From Sideroxydans sp. (GTDB taxonomy: Bacteria; Pseudomonadota; Gammaproteobacteria; Burkholderiales; Gallionellaceae), in NCBI GenBank assembly GCA_016124455.1, contig WGNQ01000012.1, positions 1-64,000 on the forward strand: DNA of 64,000 nt, in the 5' to 3' direction. Below, in pieces: positions 35,504-44,705 of this stretch. Position 1 is the stretch's first letter. The number at the start of each line of letters is the position of its first letter. Position numbers and translations under genes: made by a program. Below the pieces are notes generated by a model, which was given only the letters and a program-made list of their open reading frames with translations, did no database searches and was not told the origin of the DNA.

Positions 35504-37339
35504 GTGAACGATTTTGCGGGCATGGAAGAGCTGTTGCAGGATTTCCTGCAGGAATCCTCTGATCTGCTGTCTGACGTCGACAGCAAGTTGCTGTACCTCG
35601 AAAAGGCGCCTAATGACAGCAGCCTGCTTAACGATATTTTCCGGGGCTTCCACACGATCAAGGGCGGGGCGGGTTTTCTCAATGCCACAGAACTGGTTAC
35701 GCTGTGTCATCTCACCGAGAACCTGTTCGACAAGCTGCGCAATGCCGAGCTGGAGCTCAATGCGGAACTGATGGATGCCATTCTTGCGGCGACCAGCGAG
35801 GTACGGCAGATGTTCAATTCGCTATCGCAAGGCAGCCAGCCCCCGGCGGCGCCTGCCGAACTGATTGCCGCGTTGCATGCCGCGCTCGAAGGGAAAACGG
35901 TAAAGCTGGAAAAGCCCAAGGCCGCCGCAGCGGCACCGGTATCGACGTCGTTGCAGGCCGCCGCAGAGAGTGCCGGCCCGGACTGGAACGCCTTGTATCA
36001 CTCGCTGGTGGGCGGGGAGCAGCAGGCGCCGGCACAACCGGCTGCAGCGGTTGCCGTCGATGAGGAAAAACTCAAGCAAAGCGCATTCGGCCGGCGTTCT
36101 ACCGACATGCCGGGGGGCGGCGCAGCTGCGCCAGGCCGCCGCGATGTCGAGGCCACCAAGGAAAATACCATCCGCGTCGATACTGAACGCCTGGATCAGG
36201 TACTCAATCTGTCCGGCGAAATCGGCCTGACCAAGAACCGCCTGACCCAGTTGCGCAGCGATATCCTGCAGGGCAAGAGCGATGCGGTGACCATGCGGGC
36301 ACTGGACGAAGCCGTCAATCAGCTCGACATGCTGGTGATCAACCTGCAGAACTCGGTGATGAAAACCCGCATGCAGCCGATCGGCCGGCTGTTCAAGAAA
36401 TATCCCCGCCTGGCGCGGGACCTGGCGCGTCAGCTGGGCAAGGAAGTGGAACTGGTGCTATCCGGCGAAGAGACCGAAATCGACAAAACCATGATCGAGG
36501 ATCTCAACGATCCGCTGGTGCACCTGATCCGCAATGCGGTGGATCATGGTGTGGAAGATACCGAGCAGCGCCTGGCGGCAGGCAAGCCGATGAAGAGTAC
36601 GGTACAGCTGGGCGCCAAGCAGGAAGGCGATCACATCGTCATCAGCATTATCGACGACGGCAAGGGCATGCGACCGGAGGTCATCCGCAACAAGGCGATT
36701 GAAAAGGGGTTGATCCGCTCGGACGTGGCCAATGCGCTGGATGATGCGCAGAGCCTGGAGCTGATCTTCCTGCCGGGTTTCTCTACCAAGGATCAGATTT
36801 CCAGCGTTTCGGGTCGTGGCGTCGGCATGGATGTGGTCAAAACCAATATTCAGAAACTCAACGGCAAGGTTTCGATTTCCTCGGAGGTGGGCAAAGGCAC
36901 TGCACTGACCATCCACCTGCCGCTGACCCTGGCGATCCTGCCGGTGCTGTTGCTGCGCCTGGGTGATCAGTCGTTTGCCGTGCCGCTGACCATGGTGCGC
37001 GAAATTCTTTCCGTCAAGAATGACGAGCTGCAGCATGTGGGCGGCAAATCGACCATGGTGGTGCGCGGAGAAGTGTTGCCGGTCATCATGCTTTCCGACA
37101 TGATCGGCTGGGAACCATCCGAGGCTTCCGAGGTGGGGGTGTTGATGCAGATGGAGAATCGCAGCTTCATCCTCGCGGCGGATGGTTTTGTCGGGCACGA
37201 TGACGTGGTAATCAAGTCGCTGGATACCTTCCGCCCCAAGGGAGTGGCTGGTGTAACCATGTCCAGTGACGGGGAAATCGTCCTGATCCTGGATATCAAG
37301 GAATTGCTGAGCGAAGAGAGCGACGCAACCGGCCGTTAG
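35504..37339 (+). CDS. cheA: Chemotaxis histidine kinase CheA
   Basis: This 611-residue kinase has an Hpt domain with the phosphorylated His50 (FHTIKGGAGF), an Ala/Pro linker, a dimerisation domain (LSGEIGLTKNRLTQLRSDI), an ATP-binding domain (HLIRNAVDHGVED, DDGKGMRP, GRGVGMDVVK) and a C-terminal CheW-like domain. I see no separate CheY-binding P2 domain between residues 130 and 210, only a low-complexity linker. The start is probably GTG at 35504. Confidence 0.95.
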   Translation: MNDFAGMEELLQDFLQESSDLLSDVDSKLLYLEKAPNDSSLLNDIFRGFHTIKGGAGFLNATELVTLCHLTENLFDKLRNAELELNAELMDAILAATSEVRQMFNSLSQGSQPPAAPAELIAALHAALEGKTVKLEKPKAAAAAPVSTSLQAAAESAGPDWNALYHSLVGGEQQAPAQPAAAVAVDEEKLKQSAFGRRSTDMPGGGAAAPGRRDVEATKENTIRVDTERLDQVLNLSGEIGLTKNRLTQLRSDILQGKSDAVTMRALDEAVNQLDMLVINLQNSVMKTRMQPIGRLFKKYPRLARDLARQLGKEVELVLSGEETEIDKTMIEDLNDPLVHLIRNAVDHGVEDTEQRLAAGKPMKSTVQLGAKQEGDHIVISIIDDGKGMRPEVIRNKAIEKGLIRSDVANALDDAQSLELIFLPGFSTKDQISSVSGRGVGMDVVKTNIQKLNGKVSISSEVGKGTALTIHLPLTLAILPVLLLRLGDQSFAVPLTMVREILSVKNDELQHVGGKSTMVVRGEVLPVIMLSDMIGWEPSEASEVGVLMQMENRSFILAADGFVGHDDVVIKSLDTFRPKGVAGVTMSSDGEIVLILDIKELLSEESDATGR

Positions 37340-37415
37340 CACGCATGATGGTGACTGCCGTTGCTTGATGTATTGCCCGCGTTAGCGCTATGACCGTTTC
37401 TGGAGGTGTGCGCAG

Positions 37416-38303
37416 ATGAGCGGAAACGACGACACCGCAATTCCCGCAGGGCGGGAGTTTCTTTTTACCGCGCATGATTTCCAGCGTGTGCGCGACCTGA
37501 TATACAGCCATGCCGGCATTTCGCTCAGTGATAGCAAGCAGGAGCTGGTATACAGCCGCCTGTCGCGCAGGCTGCGGGCGACAGGCATCCGTTCCTTTGC
37601 GGAATATCTGCAGCTGCTGGAGCGTGGTGAACATGCGGAGTGGGAGGCGTTTGCCAATTCGCTTACCACCAATCTCACCTCGTTCTTCCGCGAACCGCAC
37701 CATTTTCCCCTGCTGGCCGATCATCTGCGCGCAATAGCGGGCCGGAATCCGATCACGCTGTGGTGTTCCGCCGCATCCACCGGCGAAGAGGCATATTCAA
37801 TGGCGATGACGGCGGTGGACGTGTTCGGCAGTTTTACGCCGCCGGTCAGCATTATTGCCAGTGATATCGACACCCATGTCCTGGAAAGTGCGCGGGCGGG
37901 CATCTATTCGGAAGAGCAGGTGCGGAAGCTGGATCCGGAACAGGTGAAGCGCTTCTTTCTGCATGGTACTGATGTGCAGGCGGGCCATGTCCGCATACGC
38001 AAGGAGTTGCGCGACATGATTGCCTTCCGTCAGGTCAACCTGCTGCATGACAACTGGCCGCTCCGGCAGCCGCTGGACGCGATTTTCTGCCGCAATGTGA
38101 TGATCTATTTCGACAAGCCAACACAACTGAAGATACTGAAAAATTTTGTACCGTTGTTGCGCAGCGACGGGTTGCTGTTCGCCGGGCATTCGGAAAGCTT
38201 TTATCATGCCGGTGAGTATTTCAAGCTGCGCGGCAGGACAGTGTATGAGCTGTCTCCCCAGGTCAGGGCGCAGCAGGCTGCCGACCCTGCACGGCGCGGC
38301 TGA
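37416..38303 (+). CDS. cheR: Chemotaxis receptor methyltransferase CheR
   Basis: This 295-residue enzyme methylates receptor glutamates using SAM. The N-terminal helical domain (DFQRVRDLIYSHAGISLSDSKQELVYSRLSRRLR) and the SAM-binding domain (TLWCSAASTGEEAYSMAM, IIASDIDTHVLESARAGIY, IFCRNVMIYFDK) are clear. GGAGGTG precedes the ATG. It is followed by a cheB that lacks its regulatory half. Confidence 0.96.
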   Translation: MSGNDDTAIPAGREFLFTAHDFQRVRDLIYSHAGISLSDSKQELVYSRLSRRLRATGIRSFAEYLQLLERGEHAEWEAFANSLTTNLTSFFREPHHFPLLADHLRAIAGRNPITLWCSAASTGEEAYSMAMTAVDVFGSFTPPVSIIASDIDTHVLESARAGIYSEEQVRKLDPEQVKRFFLHGTDVQAGHVRIRKELRDMIAFRQVNLLHDNWPLRQPLDAIFCRNVMIYFDKPTQLKILKNFVPLLRSDGLLFAGHSESFYHAGEYFKLRGRTVYELSPQVRAQQAADPARRG

Positions 38304-38354
38304 ATATGTTCAGAATGAGTACGCATCGTCGCCGTGGGCGGGTCGGAGGTTGAT

Positions 38355-38957
38355 ATGGAAACGTTCAGGTTTCCTCAGGCAGCAGGCAGGATTATCGCCA
38401 TCGGTGCTTCTACCGGCGGTACAGAAGCGATCAAGGAGGTCCTGCTGGGTATGCCGCCAGGGGTTCCGGGTATTGTCATTACGCAGCATATGCCCGAGGC
38501 GTTCACTCATTCCTTTGCGAGCCGTCTGGACAGCCTGTGCCGCATTGCCGTAAAAGAGGCCGAACATAACGAACGCATCCTGCCGGGACATGCCTACATT
38601 GCTCCCGGGCATTCGCATTTGCTGCTGCGGCGCAACGGGACGGACTATTTTGCCGTGCTTGACACCTCGCCGCCGGTCAACCATCACCGCCCTTCGGTGG
38701 AAATGCTGTTCCGCTCGGTTGCACAATGTGCCGGGAAAAATGCCATCGGCATCATGCTCACCGGCATGGGCAGGGATGGTGCCGTGGGGATGCTGGAGAT
38801 GCACCGTGCCGGCGCATACAATTTTGCCCAGAATGAGGCGAGCTGTGTGGTCTACGGCATGCCGCGCGAAGCTGTGGCGCTGGGGGCGGTCGACGAGGTA
38901 GTGCCGCTGTCCGACATGGCCAGGCGCGTACTGGAAAGACTGGCGCACGAAGGCTAG
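38355..38957 (+). CDS. cheB: CheB methylesterase domain without a receiver domain
   Basis: This 200-residue protein contains only the catalytic half of CheB. The catalytic residues are present: Ser19 in [10 protein letters not shown], His in VITQHMP, and Asp in MGRDGAVG. Full CheB has about 350 residues, with an N-terminal receiver that holds the enzyme off until phosphorylated. The ATG at 38355 has GGAGG before it, and only 51 bases lie between it and cheR, so no receiver could have been missed. It should be constitutively active or controlled by another partner such as a CheV receiver. Confidence 0.9.
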   Translation: METFRFPQAAGRIIAIGASTGGTEAIKEVLLGMPPGVPGIVITQHMPEAFTHSFASRLDSLCRIAVKEAEHNERILPGHAYIAPGHSHLLLRRNGTDYFAVLDTSPPVNHHRPSVEMLFRSVAQCAGKNAIGIMLTGMGRDGAVGMLEMHRAGAYNFAQNEASCVVYGMPREAVALGAVDEVVPLSDMARRVLERLAHEG

Positions 38958-39031
38958 GGCGATAGCCCGCGAATTGATGCAGGCCGCTGCCGGGAGGCGG
39001 GAGTGCGGAGAATTGCCGCCCAAACCCCTTG

Positions 39032-39097
39032 CTTATTCCCGGTTTGATTTGACGCCGGATTCGGATAATGGCCATGAGCAATGGAGTAACTCATGGC
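39032..39097 (+). repeat. flhB upstream block, copy A of a duplicated promoter-start region
   Basis: These 66 bases, from CTTATTCC through the first codons of flhB, share roughly three quarters of positions with 42458-42525 upstream of flhF. Shared features are a TTTGAC box, GGATAATG/TGATAATG, CCATGA, ATGGAGT and TCATGGC. GATAAT could be a -10 element. Confidence 0.6.
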
Positions 39098-40247
39098 AGA
39101 AGACAGCGATCTAGAAAAAACGGAACAGCCCTCACAGCGGCGCCTGGAACAGGCGCGCGAAGAAGGGCAGGTAGCGCGTTCACGCGAGCTGTCCACCTTT
39201 GCCGTATTGATGGCCGGCGGCAGCGGGCTGTGGCTGATGGGTTCCAATCTTGCCGGCCACATGCTCAAATTGCTGCACGACGGGCTGACCCTGAATGCCG
39301 ATGTCGCCTTCCAGAGCGAATTGCTGCTGCCGCGCCTGTACGACCTTTCGCTGGAAACCCTGATCGCCTTCCTGCCGCTGCTGCTGTTGCTGCTGGCAAC
39401 TGCAGCGCTGTCGCCGCTGTTGCTGAACGGCTGGCTGTTCAGCATGAAGCCGCTGCAGCCCAACCTCGGCCGGCTTAACCCGATCAGCGGCATCGCCCGC
39501 ATGTTTTCTTCGCATGGCCTGATCGAGCTGGGCAAGGCCATCGGCAAGGCGCTGGTGGTCGGTGGAGCGGGTGCATGGGTGATCTGGCATAACCGTGACG
39601 GCATCATGCAGCTGCTGGGGCAGCCGGTCAACGTGGCCGTTCCCTACCTGGGCGGCCTGATGTGGTCGTGTTTCTTTGCCATCATGGGCGGCATGCTGCT
39701 GATCGTGGCGATCGATGTGCCCTTCCAGTTGTGGGAGCACACCAAGAAGCTGAAGATGACCAAGGAAGAAGTGCGGCAGGAAGCCAAGGAAACCGAAGGC
39801 GATCCGCAGGTCAAGGGACGCATCCGCAGCATGCAGCGCGAGATGGCCCGCCGCCGCATGATGTCCGAAATTCCGACGGCGGATGTGGTGGTCACCAACC
39901 CGACGCATTACTCGGTGGCACTGCGCTATTCCGAGACCGGTATGCGCGCCCCGATCGTGGTGGCCAAGGGCAGCCATCTGCTGGCCGCACGCATCCGCGA
40001 AATCGCCATCGAGAACCATGTGCCGATTCTCGAAGCGCCACCGCTGGCGCGTGCCCTGCACAAACATACCGATCTCGGACAGATGATACCGGAGGCCCTG
40101 TATACCGTCGTGGCGGAAGTGATGGCCTATGTCTACCAATTGCGTCGTTACCAGAAGGCAGGCGGTGCGTATCCGCAACTGCCGCAGGAATTACCGGTGC
40201 CGCCGGAGCTTGATCCGGGCGCCAACGTGGAGGTGAGTGAAGAATGA
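39093..40247 (+). CDS. flhB: Flagellar export apparatus protein FlhB
   Basis: This 384-residue protein has four membrane helices and a cytoplasmic domain with the autocleavage site NPTH in DVVVTNPTHYSVALRY near residue 267. Cleavage together with FliK switches export from hook to filament proteins. The ending AGGAYPQLPQELPVPPELD is a Pro-rich tail. The stop overlaps the start of flhA (ATGA). A partial homologue of the cytoplasmic part is at 16170-16493. Confidence 0.96.
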   Translation: MAEDSDLEKTEQPSQRRLEQAREEGQVARSRELSTFAVLMAGGSGLWLMGSNLAGHMLKLLHDGLTLNADVAFQSELLLPRLYDLSLETLIAFLPLLLLLLATAALSPLLLNGWLFSMKPLQPNLGRLNPISGIARMFSSHGLIELGKAIGKALVVGGAGAWVIWHNRDGIMQLLGQPVNVAVPYLGGLMWSCFFAIMGGMLLIVAIDVPFQLWEHTKKLKMTKEEVRQEAKETEGDPQVKGRIRSMQREMARRRMMSEIPTADVVVTNPTHYSVALRYSETGMRAPIVVAKGSHLLAARIREIAIENHVPILEAPPLARALHKHTDLGQMIPEALYTVVAEVMAYVYQLRRYQKAGGAYPQLPQELPVPPELDPGANVEVSEE

Positions 40248-42328
40248 ATGCCATTGTGATGCTGCGTGACTTTATCAAGACTTCCGGCATGCGCGGGATG
40301 GCCGGCCCGGTGCTGATCGTGATGATCCTGGGGATGATGGTGTTGCCGCTGCCGCCGCTGCTGCTGGATATCCTGTTCACCTTCAATATCGCGGTCGCCA
40401 TCATGGTGCTGCTGGTCAGCATGAATACCACCAAGCCGCTGGATTTCGCGGTATTCCCGACCGTGCTGCTGATTACAACCTTGCTGCGGCTGTCGCTCAA
40501 CGTGGCTTCCGCGCGTATCGTGCTGCTCGAAGGGCATACCGGCCCAGGCGCTGCGGGCAAGGTCATCGAGTCGTTCGGGCATTTTCTGGTCGGTGGCAAC
40601 TATGCGGTCGGTATCGTGGTGTTCACGATTCTGGTGGTGATCAACTTCGTGGTGATTACCAAGGGTGCCGGGCGTATCGCTGAAGTGGGTGCACGGTTTA
40701 CGCTCGATGCGATGCCGGGCAAGCAGATGGCGATCGATGCCGACCTGAATGCCGGCCTGATCGGCGAGGACGAGGCGCGCCGCCGCCGTGCCGAAATTTC
40801 GCAGGAAGCGGATTTTTTCGGTTCGATGGACGGTGCGTCGAAGTTTGTGCGCGGCGATGCGGTTGCCGGGATCGTGATCCTGCTGATCAATATCGTTGGC
40901 GGTTTCATTGTCGGTGTGCTGCAGCATAATCTGGACTTTGCTACCGCCGCCAAATACTACACGCTGCTGACCATTGGTGATGGCCTGGTGGCACAGATTC
41001 CCGCACTGGTGATTTCCACTGCGGCAGGTGTGGTGGTGAGCCGGGTGAGTACCGACGAGAACATCGGCCAGCAACTGATCGGCCAGCTGTTCAACCAGCC
41101 ACTGGTACTGGCATTGACCAGTGCGATCATCGGCATCATGGGCATGGTTCCCGGCATGCCGCACTTTGCATTCATTATGCTGGCCGCCGCCATGGCGGCG
41201 GCAGCCTATTACCAGATGCAGCGCAGCAGGAAAGTGCAGCAGGCACCGGAACAGGTCGATGTGGCCGAACCGGTAACGGAGGGCAACGAGGCCAGCTGGG
41301 AGGATGTATCGCAGGTGGACATTCTGGGGCTGGAAGTCGGCTACCGGCTGATCTCGCTGGTGGACAAGGCACAGGATGGCGACCTGCTGCGCCGCATCAA
41401 GGGCATCCGCAAGAAATTCACCCAGGACATGGGATTCCTGCCGCCGGTTATCCATATCCGTGACAATCTCGACCTGCGCCCGAATGCTTACCGCATCACC
41501 CTGAAAGGGGCGGAGATCGGCTCGGGCGAGGCGTTTGTCGCCATGCTGCTGGCAATCAACCCGGGCAATGCGGTGGGCACGCTGCCGGGTACCGCGACAC
41601 AGGATCCGGCGTTTGGCCTGCCGGCGATCTGGATCGACGCTTCCCTGCGCGACCAGGCGCAATCCATGGGTTATACCGTGGTCGATGCGGGCACGGTGAT
41701 CGCGACGCATTTGAGCCACCTGATCCATACCCATGCTGCCGAGTTGCTGGGCCGCCAGGAATTGCAGAACCTGTTTGACCATCTCAACAAGATCGCGCCC
41801 AAACTTACCGAGGATCTGGTACCCAAGCTGTTGCCATTGTCCACGGTGCAGAAGGTGTTGCAGAACCTGCTGGATGAAGGCATGCACATTCGCGACATGC
41901 GCACCATCCTGGAGTCGCTGGCGGAATATGCACCGCAGAGCCAGGATGCGCAGCAGCTCACGGCGCTGGTGCGCATCGCACTCGGCCCGGCGATTGTGCA
42001 GCAACTTTACCCGGCGGCGCAGGAACTGGAAGTTATCGGGATGGACAAGGAGCTTGAATACATCCTGATGCAGGCAATGCAGGCTGGCGGCAACGCGCGG
42101 GCTATTGAGCCGGGGCTGGCCGATACATTGTTGCGTGAGGCCCGTACTGCCGCCCAGACGCAGGAGCAGATGGGATTGCCGACGGTGTTGCTGGTGCCGG
42201 CACAGATACGCGACCTGCTGGCGCGTTTCCTGAAGCGTGCGCTGCCCCAACTCAAGGTCATTTCGCACGAAGAGGTTCCGGGCTTCAAATCGGTCCGGGT
42301 AACCGCCACGGTCGGGGGGCGCGCCTGA
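40244..42328 (+). CDS. flhA: Flagellar export apparatus protein FlhA
   Basis: This 694-residue protein is the largest export gate protein, with eight predicted membrane helices in the first 330 residues and a cytoplasmic nonamer-forming domain. Signature regions include RLSLNVASARIVLLEGHTGPGAAG, the FHIPEP-loop region GARFTLDAMPGKQMAIDADLNAGL, and QADFFGSMDGASKFVRGDA-like text. FlhA uses the proton gradient for export and receives chaperone-substrate complexes. It overlaps flhB by four bases. Confidence 0.97.
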   Translation: MNAIVMLRDFIKTSGMRGMAGPVLIVMILGMMVLPLPPLLLDILFTFNIAVAIMVLLVSMNTTKPLDFAVFPTVLLITTLLRLSLNVASARIVLLEGHTGPGAAGKVIESFGHFLVGGNYAVGIVVFTILVVINFVVITKGAGRIAEVGARFTLDAMPGKQMAIDADLNAGLIGEDEARRRRAEISQEADFFGSMDGASKFVRGDAVAGIVILLINIVGGFIVGVLQHNLDFATAAKYYTLLTIGDGLVAQIPALVISTAAGVVVSRVSTDENIGQQLIGQLFNQPLVLALTSAIIGIMGMVPGMPHFAFIMLAAAMAAAAYYQMQRSRKVQQAPEQVDVAEPVTEGNEASWEDVSQVDILGLEVGYRLISLVDKAQDGDLLRRIKGIRKKFTQDMGFLPPVIHIRDNLDLRPNAYRITLKGAEIGSGEAFVAMLLAINPGNAVGTLPGTATQDPAFGLPAIWIDASLRDQAQSMGYTVVDAGTVIATHLSHLIHTHAAELLGRQELQNLFDHLNKIAPKLTEDLVPKLLPLSTVQKVLQNLLDEGMHIRDMRTILESLAEYAPQSQDAQQLTALVRIALGPAIVQQLYPAAQELEVIGMDKELEYILMQAMQAGGNARAIEPGLADTLLREARTAAQTQEQMGLPTVLLVPAQIRDLLARFLKRALPQLKVISHEEVPGFKSVRVTATVGGRA

Positions 42329-42457
42329 GGCGTATTGAAAGTTTCCACCGCTATTGTTTGCAGCTTCATCAGGCACGCACCGGGACCATCCGGAGGGCGT
42401 GCCTGTTTTGCATCTGGCCATTGCTGAACCCGATGCGAATTGTGCAGTAAACCTCCT

Positions 42458-42525
42458 CTTATTCCGCACTTTGTTTTGACAGCGAATGCTGATAATGACC
42501 ATGACTGATGGAGTGATGTCATGGC
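42458..42525 (+). repeat. flhF upstream block, copy B of the flhB promoter-start region
   Basis: Sixty-eight bases after flhA resemble the region that ends in the flhB start codon. The copied start ATGGCCGG opens a 28-codon frame that stops at 42607. This could be an old duplication of the flhB 5' end or a shared promoter family. Confidence 0.6.
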
Positions 42526-42607
42526 CGGTCAAGACAACTCCGAACAGGCTTTGGGATGCTGGCACCAGTCCTGGTTGTCAGGGCACCATGTGAATGGCGG
42601 GAGATAG
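42521..42607 (+). CDS. Possible 28-residue leader peptide before flhF
   Basis: An ATG after GATGGAGTGATGTC (a plausible ribosome site) opens MAGQDNSEQALGCWHQSWLS and eight more residues, ending TAG three bases before the flhF start. It has no recognised homologue. The start resembles that of flhB (MAEDSDLEKTEQ), so it may be a decayed copy. It could be translated and coupled to flhF. Confidence 0.3.
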   Translation: MAGQDNSEQALGCWHQSWLSGHHVNGGR

Positions 42608-42610
42608 AGC

Positions 42611-43819
42611 ATGAACGTAAGGAAATTTATTGCCAAGACTTCGCGCGAGGCGTTGCATATGGTGCGCAACGAACTCGGGGAGGACGCGGTTATTTTGTCC
42701 AACCGCAAGGTGGCCGACGGTATCGAGATCGTCGCCCTGCCGCAGGCAGAGCTGGCAGGCATCGAGGCGGGGCGCAGCAGCCAGGCCAAACAGGTTTCGT
42801 CAGCTGCAATTTCCGGTTCGCGGGCTGGCCAGGCGGCGATGCAGGCACCGGCTGCTGCGGAAACCTCATCCATCGTGCTGGAACAGCAGGATATTCTTGG
42901 CGAGATCAAGTCGATGCGCGACATGTTGCAGGATCAGCTGGCCTGCCTTACCTGGTCTGACATGCAGCAACGGGATCCGGCCAAGACCAAGATATTGCGC
43001 AACCTGCTGAATGCCGGTTTCAGCCCGGCGCTTTCCCGGCAGTTGCTGGACAAAATGCCGGCTGGCGGGGACATGGGCTGGATGCGCCAGGTGCTGCAGA
43101 ACAACCTGCGTGTTGCAACGACGGAAGACGATGTGGTGGTGCGCGGCGGCGTCTATGCACTGGTCGGCCCGACCGGTGTCGGCAAGACGACGACTACCGC
43201 CAAGCTGGCGGCGCGTGCAGTGGTGCGTTACGGCGCGGACAAGGTGGCACTGATCACGACCGACAGCTATCGTATCGGCGCATACGAGCAGTTGCGCATC
43301 TACGGCAAGATACTCGGTGTTGCGGTGCATGCCGTACGCGATAGCGAAGACCTGCGCCTGACGCTGTCGGCGCTCAAGCACAAACACCTGGTGTTGATCG
43401 ATACCATCGGTATGGGGCAGCGCGATAGCCGCGTTTCCAGCCAGGCCGAGATGCTCGATGGCAGCGGGGCAAAACGGCTGCTGTTGCTCAATGCGACGAG
43501 CAGTGGCGATACGCTGGACGATGTGGTGCGCATGTACAGCGGAGCAGGAATTATCGGCTGCATTCCGACCAAGCTCGATGAGGCGGTGACGCTGGGCACG
43601 GTGCTGGATGTGGTCATCCGCCGCAAACTCAAATTGCATTACATTGCCAACGGGCAGCGAGTCCCCGAGGATCTGCACGAAGTGAACCAGGAATACCTGC
43701 TGCACCGCGCACTCAAGAGTGTTGACCGCAACAGTGCATTCACCGTGGATGAACTGGAATTCCCCGCGCTGATGGGAGGAGCCGGGAAAGCAGAGATGCG
43801 GGGGGAATATGCTATCTGA
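42611..43819 (+). CDS. flhF: Flagellar placement GTPase FlhF
   Basis: This 402-residue SRP-type GTPase sets the position (usually polar) of the flagellum. The N-terminus NVRKFIAKTSREALHMVRNELGEDAVILSNRKV is typical. The nucleotide-binding motifs are GPTGVGKTTTTAKLAAR, TTDSYRIGAYEQLRIYGKILG, and VLIDTIGMGQRD. GGGAGA precedes the ATG. It overlaps flhG, its partner, by 11 bases. Presence of flhF-flhG together with flhDC predicts few, polar flagella. Confidence 0.95.
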   Translation: MNVRKFIAKTSREALHMVRNELGEDAVILSNRKVADGIEIVALPQAELAGIEAGRSSQAKQVSSAAISGSRAGQAAMQAPAAAETSSIVLEQQDILGEIKSMRDMLQDQLACLTWSDMQQRDPAKTKILRNLLNAGFSPALSRQLLDKMPAGGDMGWMRQVLQNNLRVATTEDDVVVRGGVYALVGPTGVGKTTTTAKLAARAVVRYGADKVALITTDSYRIGAYEQLRIYGKILGVAVHAVRDSEDLRLTLSALKHKHLVLIDTIGMGQRDSRVSSQAEMLDGSGAKRLLLLNATSSGDTLDDVVRMYSGAGIIGCIPTKLDEAVTLGTVLDVVIRRKLKLHYIANGQRVPEDLHEVNQEYLLHRALKSVDRNSAFTVDELEFPALMGGAGKAEMRGEYAI

Positions 43820-44699
43820 ACGCATGGCGGACCAGGCTGAGGGGTTGCGCAGGCTGCTGGAGCGCGCTTCCACCCGGGTAGTGACCGTGGCGGGCGCGCG
43901 CAGCGGCTTGGGCATGACCAGCGTGGTGGTCAACATGGCGGCTGCCCTGGCGAACAGCGGCAGGAGCGTACTGGTACTGGATGAGCACCTGTCGCCAGCC
44001 AATGTGGCAAACTCGCTCGCACTCAAGCCGCGCTATGATTTGCTGAATGCGGTGCGTGGCGACAAGTCGCTGCGCGATGTCGTGCTGTGCCCGATGCAGG
44101 GCGTTCATGTATTGCCGGCAACGCGGGCAATGCAGGCGTTGCCGAAGCTGACCGGGATGGAACGGGAACAGTTGCTGGAATGTCTGGCCGAAGCCTCGCG
44201 TGGCAGGGAAGTGGTGCTGGTGGATGCCTCGACCGATGAAGGGCGCTTTGTTTCCGCCAGCCTGGCGCCGGATCAGCCGTTGCTGCTGGTGACGGATGCG
44301 ACGGCAGCGGCCATCACCGAGAGTTATGCCCTGATCAAGCGCATAACCCTGCAGGAGGGGCGCCGCAGATTCGAGATTGTGGTCAACCGGGTGCGTGATG
44401 CTGCCGCAGCGAAGACGGTTTTCGACAATGTGGCGCAGGTGGCGCGACGCCATTTGAGTGTCCGGGTTGAGTATCTGGGATATATTCCGGTTGATGAAAA
44501 GCTGAAACGTGCGACACAATTACGCCGTTCCGTGGTCGAGGCATTTCCACAGGCACCGTCTTCCCGGGCTTTTGCCGAACTGGGGCACAACCTGATATTG
44601 TTACCGGCTGCGGATGATGATGAGGCAGCCGGGTTGCCTCACGTAATCCAACGACTGATGCAGCAGACGTATTCATCGAATATGGCGCATGCGATTTAA
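43809..44699 (+). CDS. flhG: MinD-like flagellar number regulator FlhG, degenerate nucleotide site
   Basis: This 296-residue protein starts LSERMADQAEGLRRLLERASTRVVTVAG, the usual FlhG N-terminus including the DQAxGLR helix that stimulates FlhF GTPase. The deviant Walker A loop, normally KGGVGKT, reads R31-S-G-L-G-M36-T, so both lysines are replaced. ATP binding and dimerisation are therefore doubtful, although the rest of the fold (VLVLDEHLSPANVA, EVVLVDASTDEG) is present. It lies between flhF and fliA, as usual. Confidence 0.9.
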   Translation: MLSERMADQAEGLRRLLERASTRVVTVAGARSGLGMTSVVVNMAAALANSGRSVLVLDEHLSPANVANSLALKPRYDLLNAVRGDKSLRDVVLCPMQGVHVLPATRAMQALPKLTGMEREQLLECLAEASRGREVVLVDASTDEGRFVSASLAPDQPLLLVTDATAAAITESYALIKRITLQEGRRRFEIVVNRVRDAAAAKTVFDNVAQVARRHLSVRVEYLGYIPVDEKLKRATQLRRSVVEAFPQAPSSRAFAELGHNLILLPAADDDEAAGLPHVIQRLMQQTYSSNMAHAI

Positions 44700-44705
44700 G
44701 GGCAT

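Noticed and set aside
39026-39034. CCCCTTGC before flhB as another copy of the flhD-leader loop
   Set aside because: There is no stem, T-tract or promoter around it; an 8-base match is expected by chance.
40148-42565. 805-codon open frame opposite flhA and the end of flhB
   Set aside because: FlhA and FlhB are unmistakable on the plus strand. The opposite frame is His/Gln/Arg-rich with no motif.
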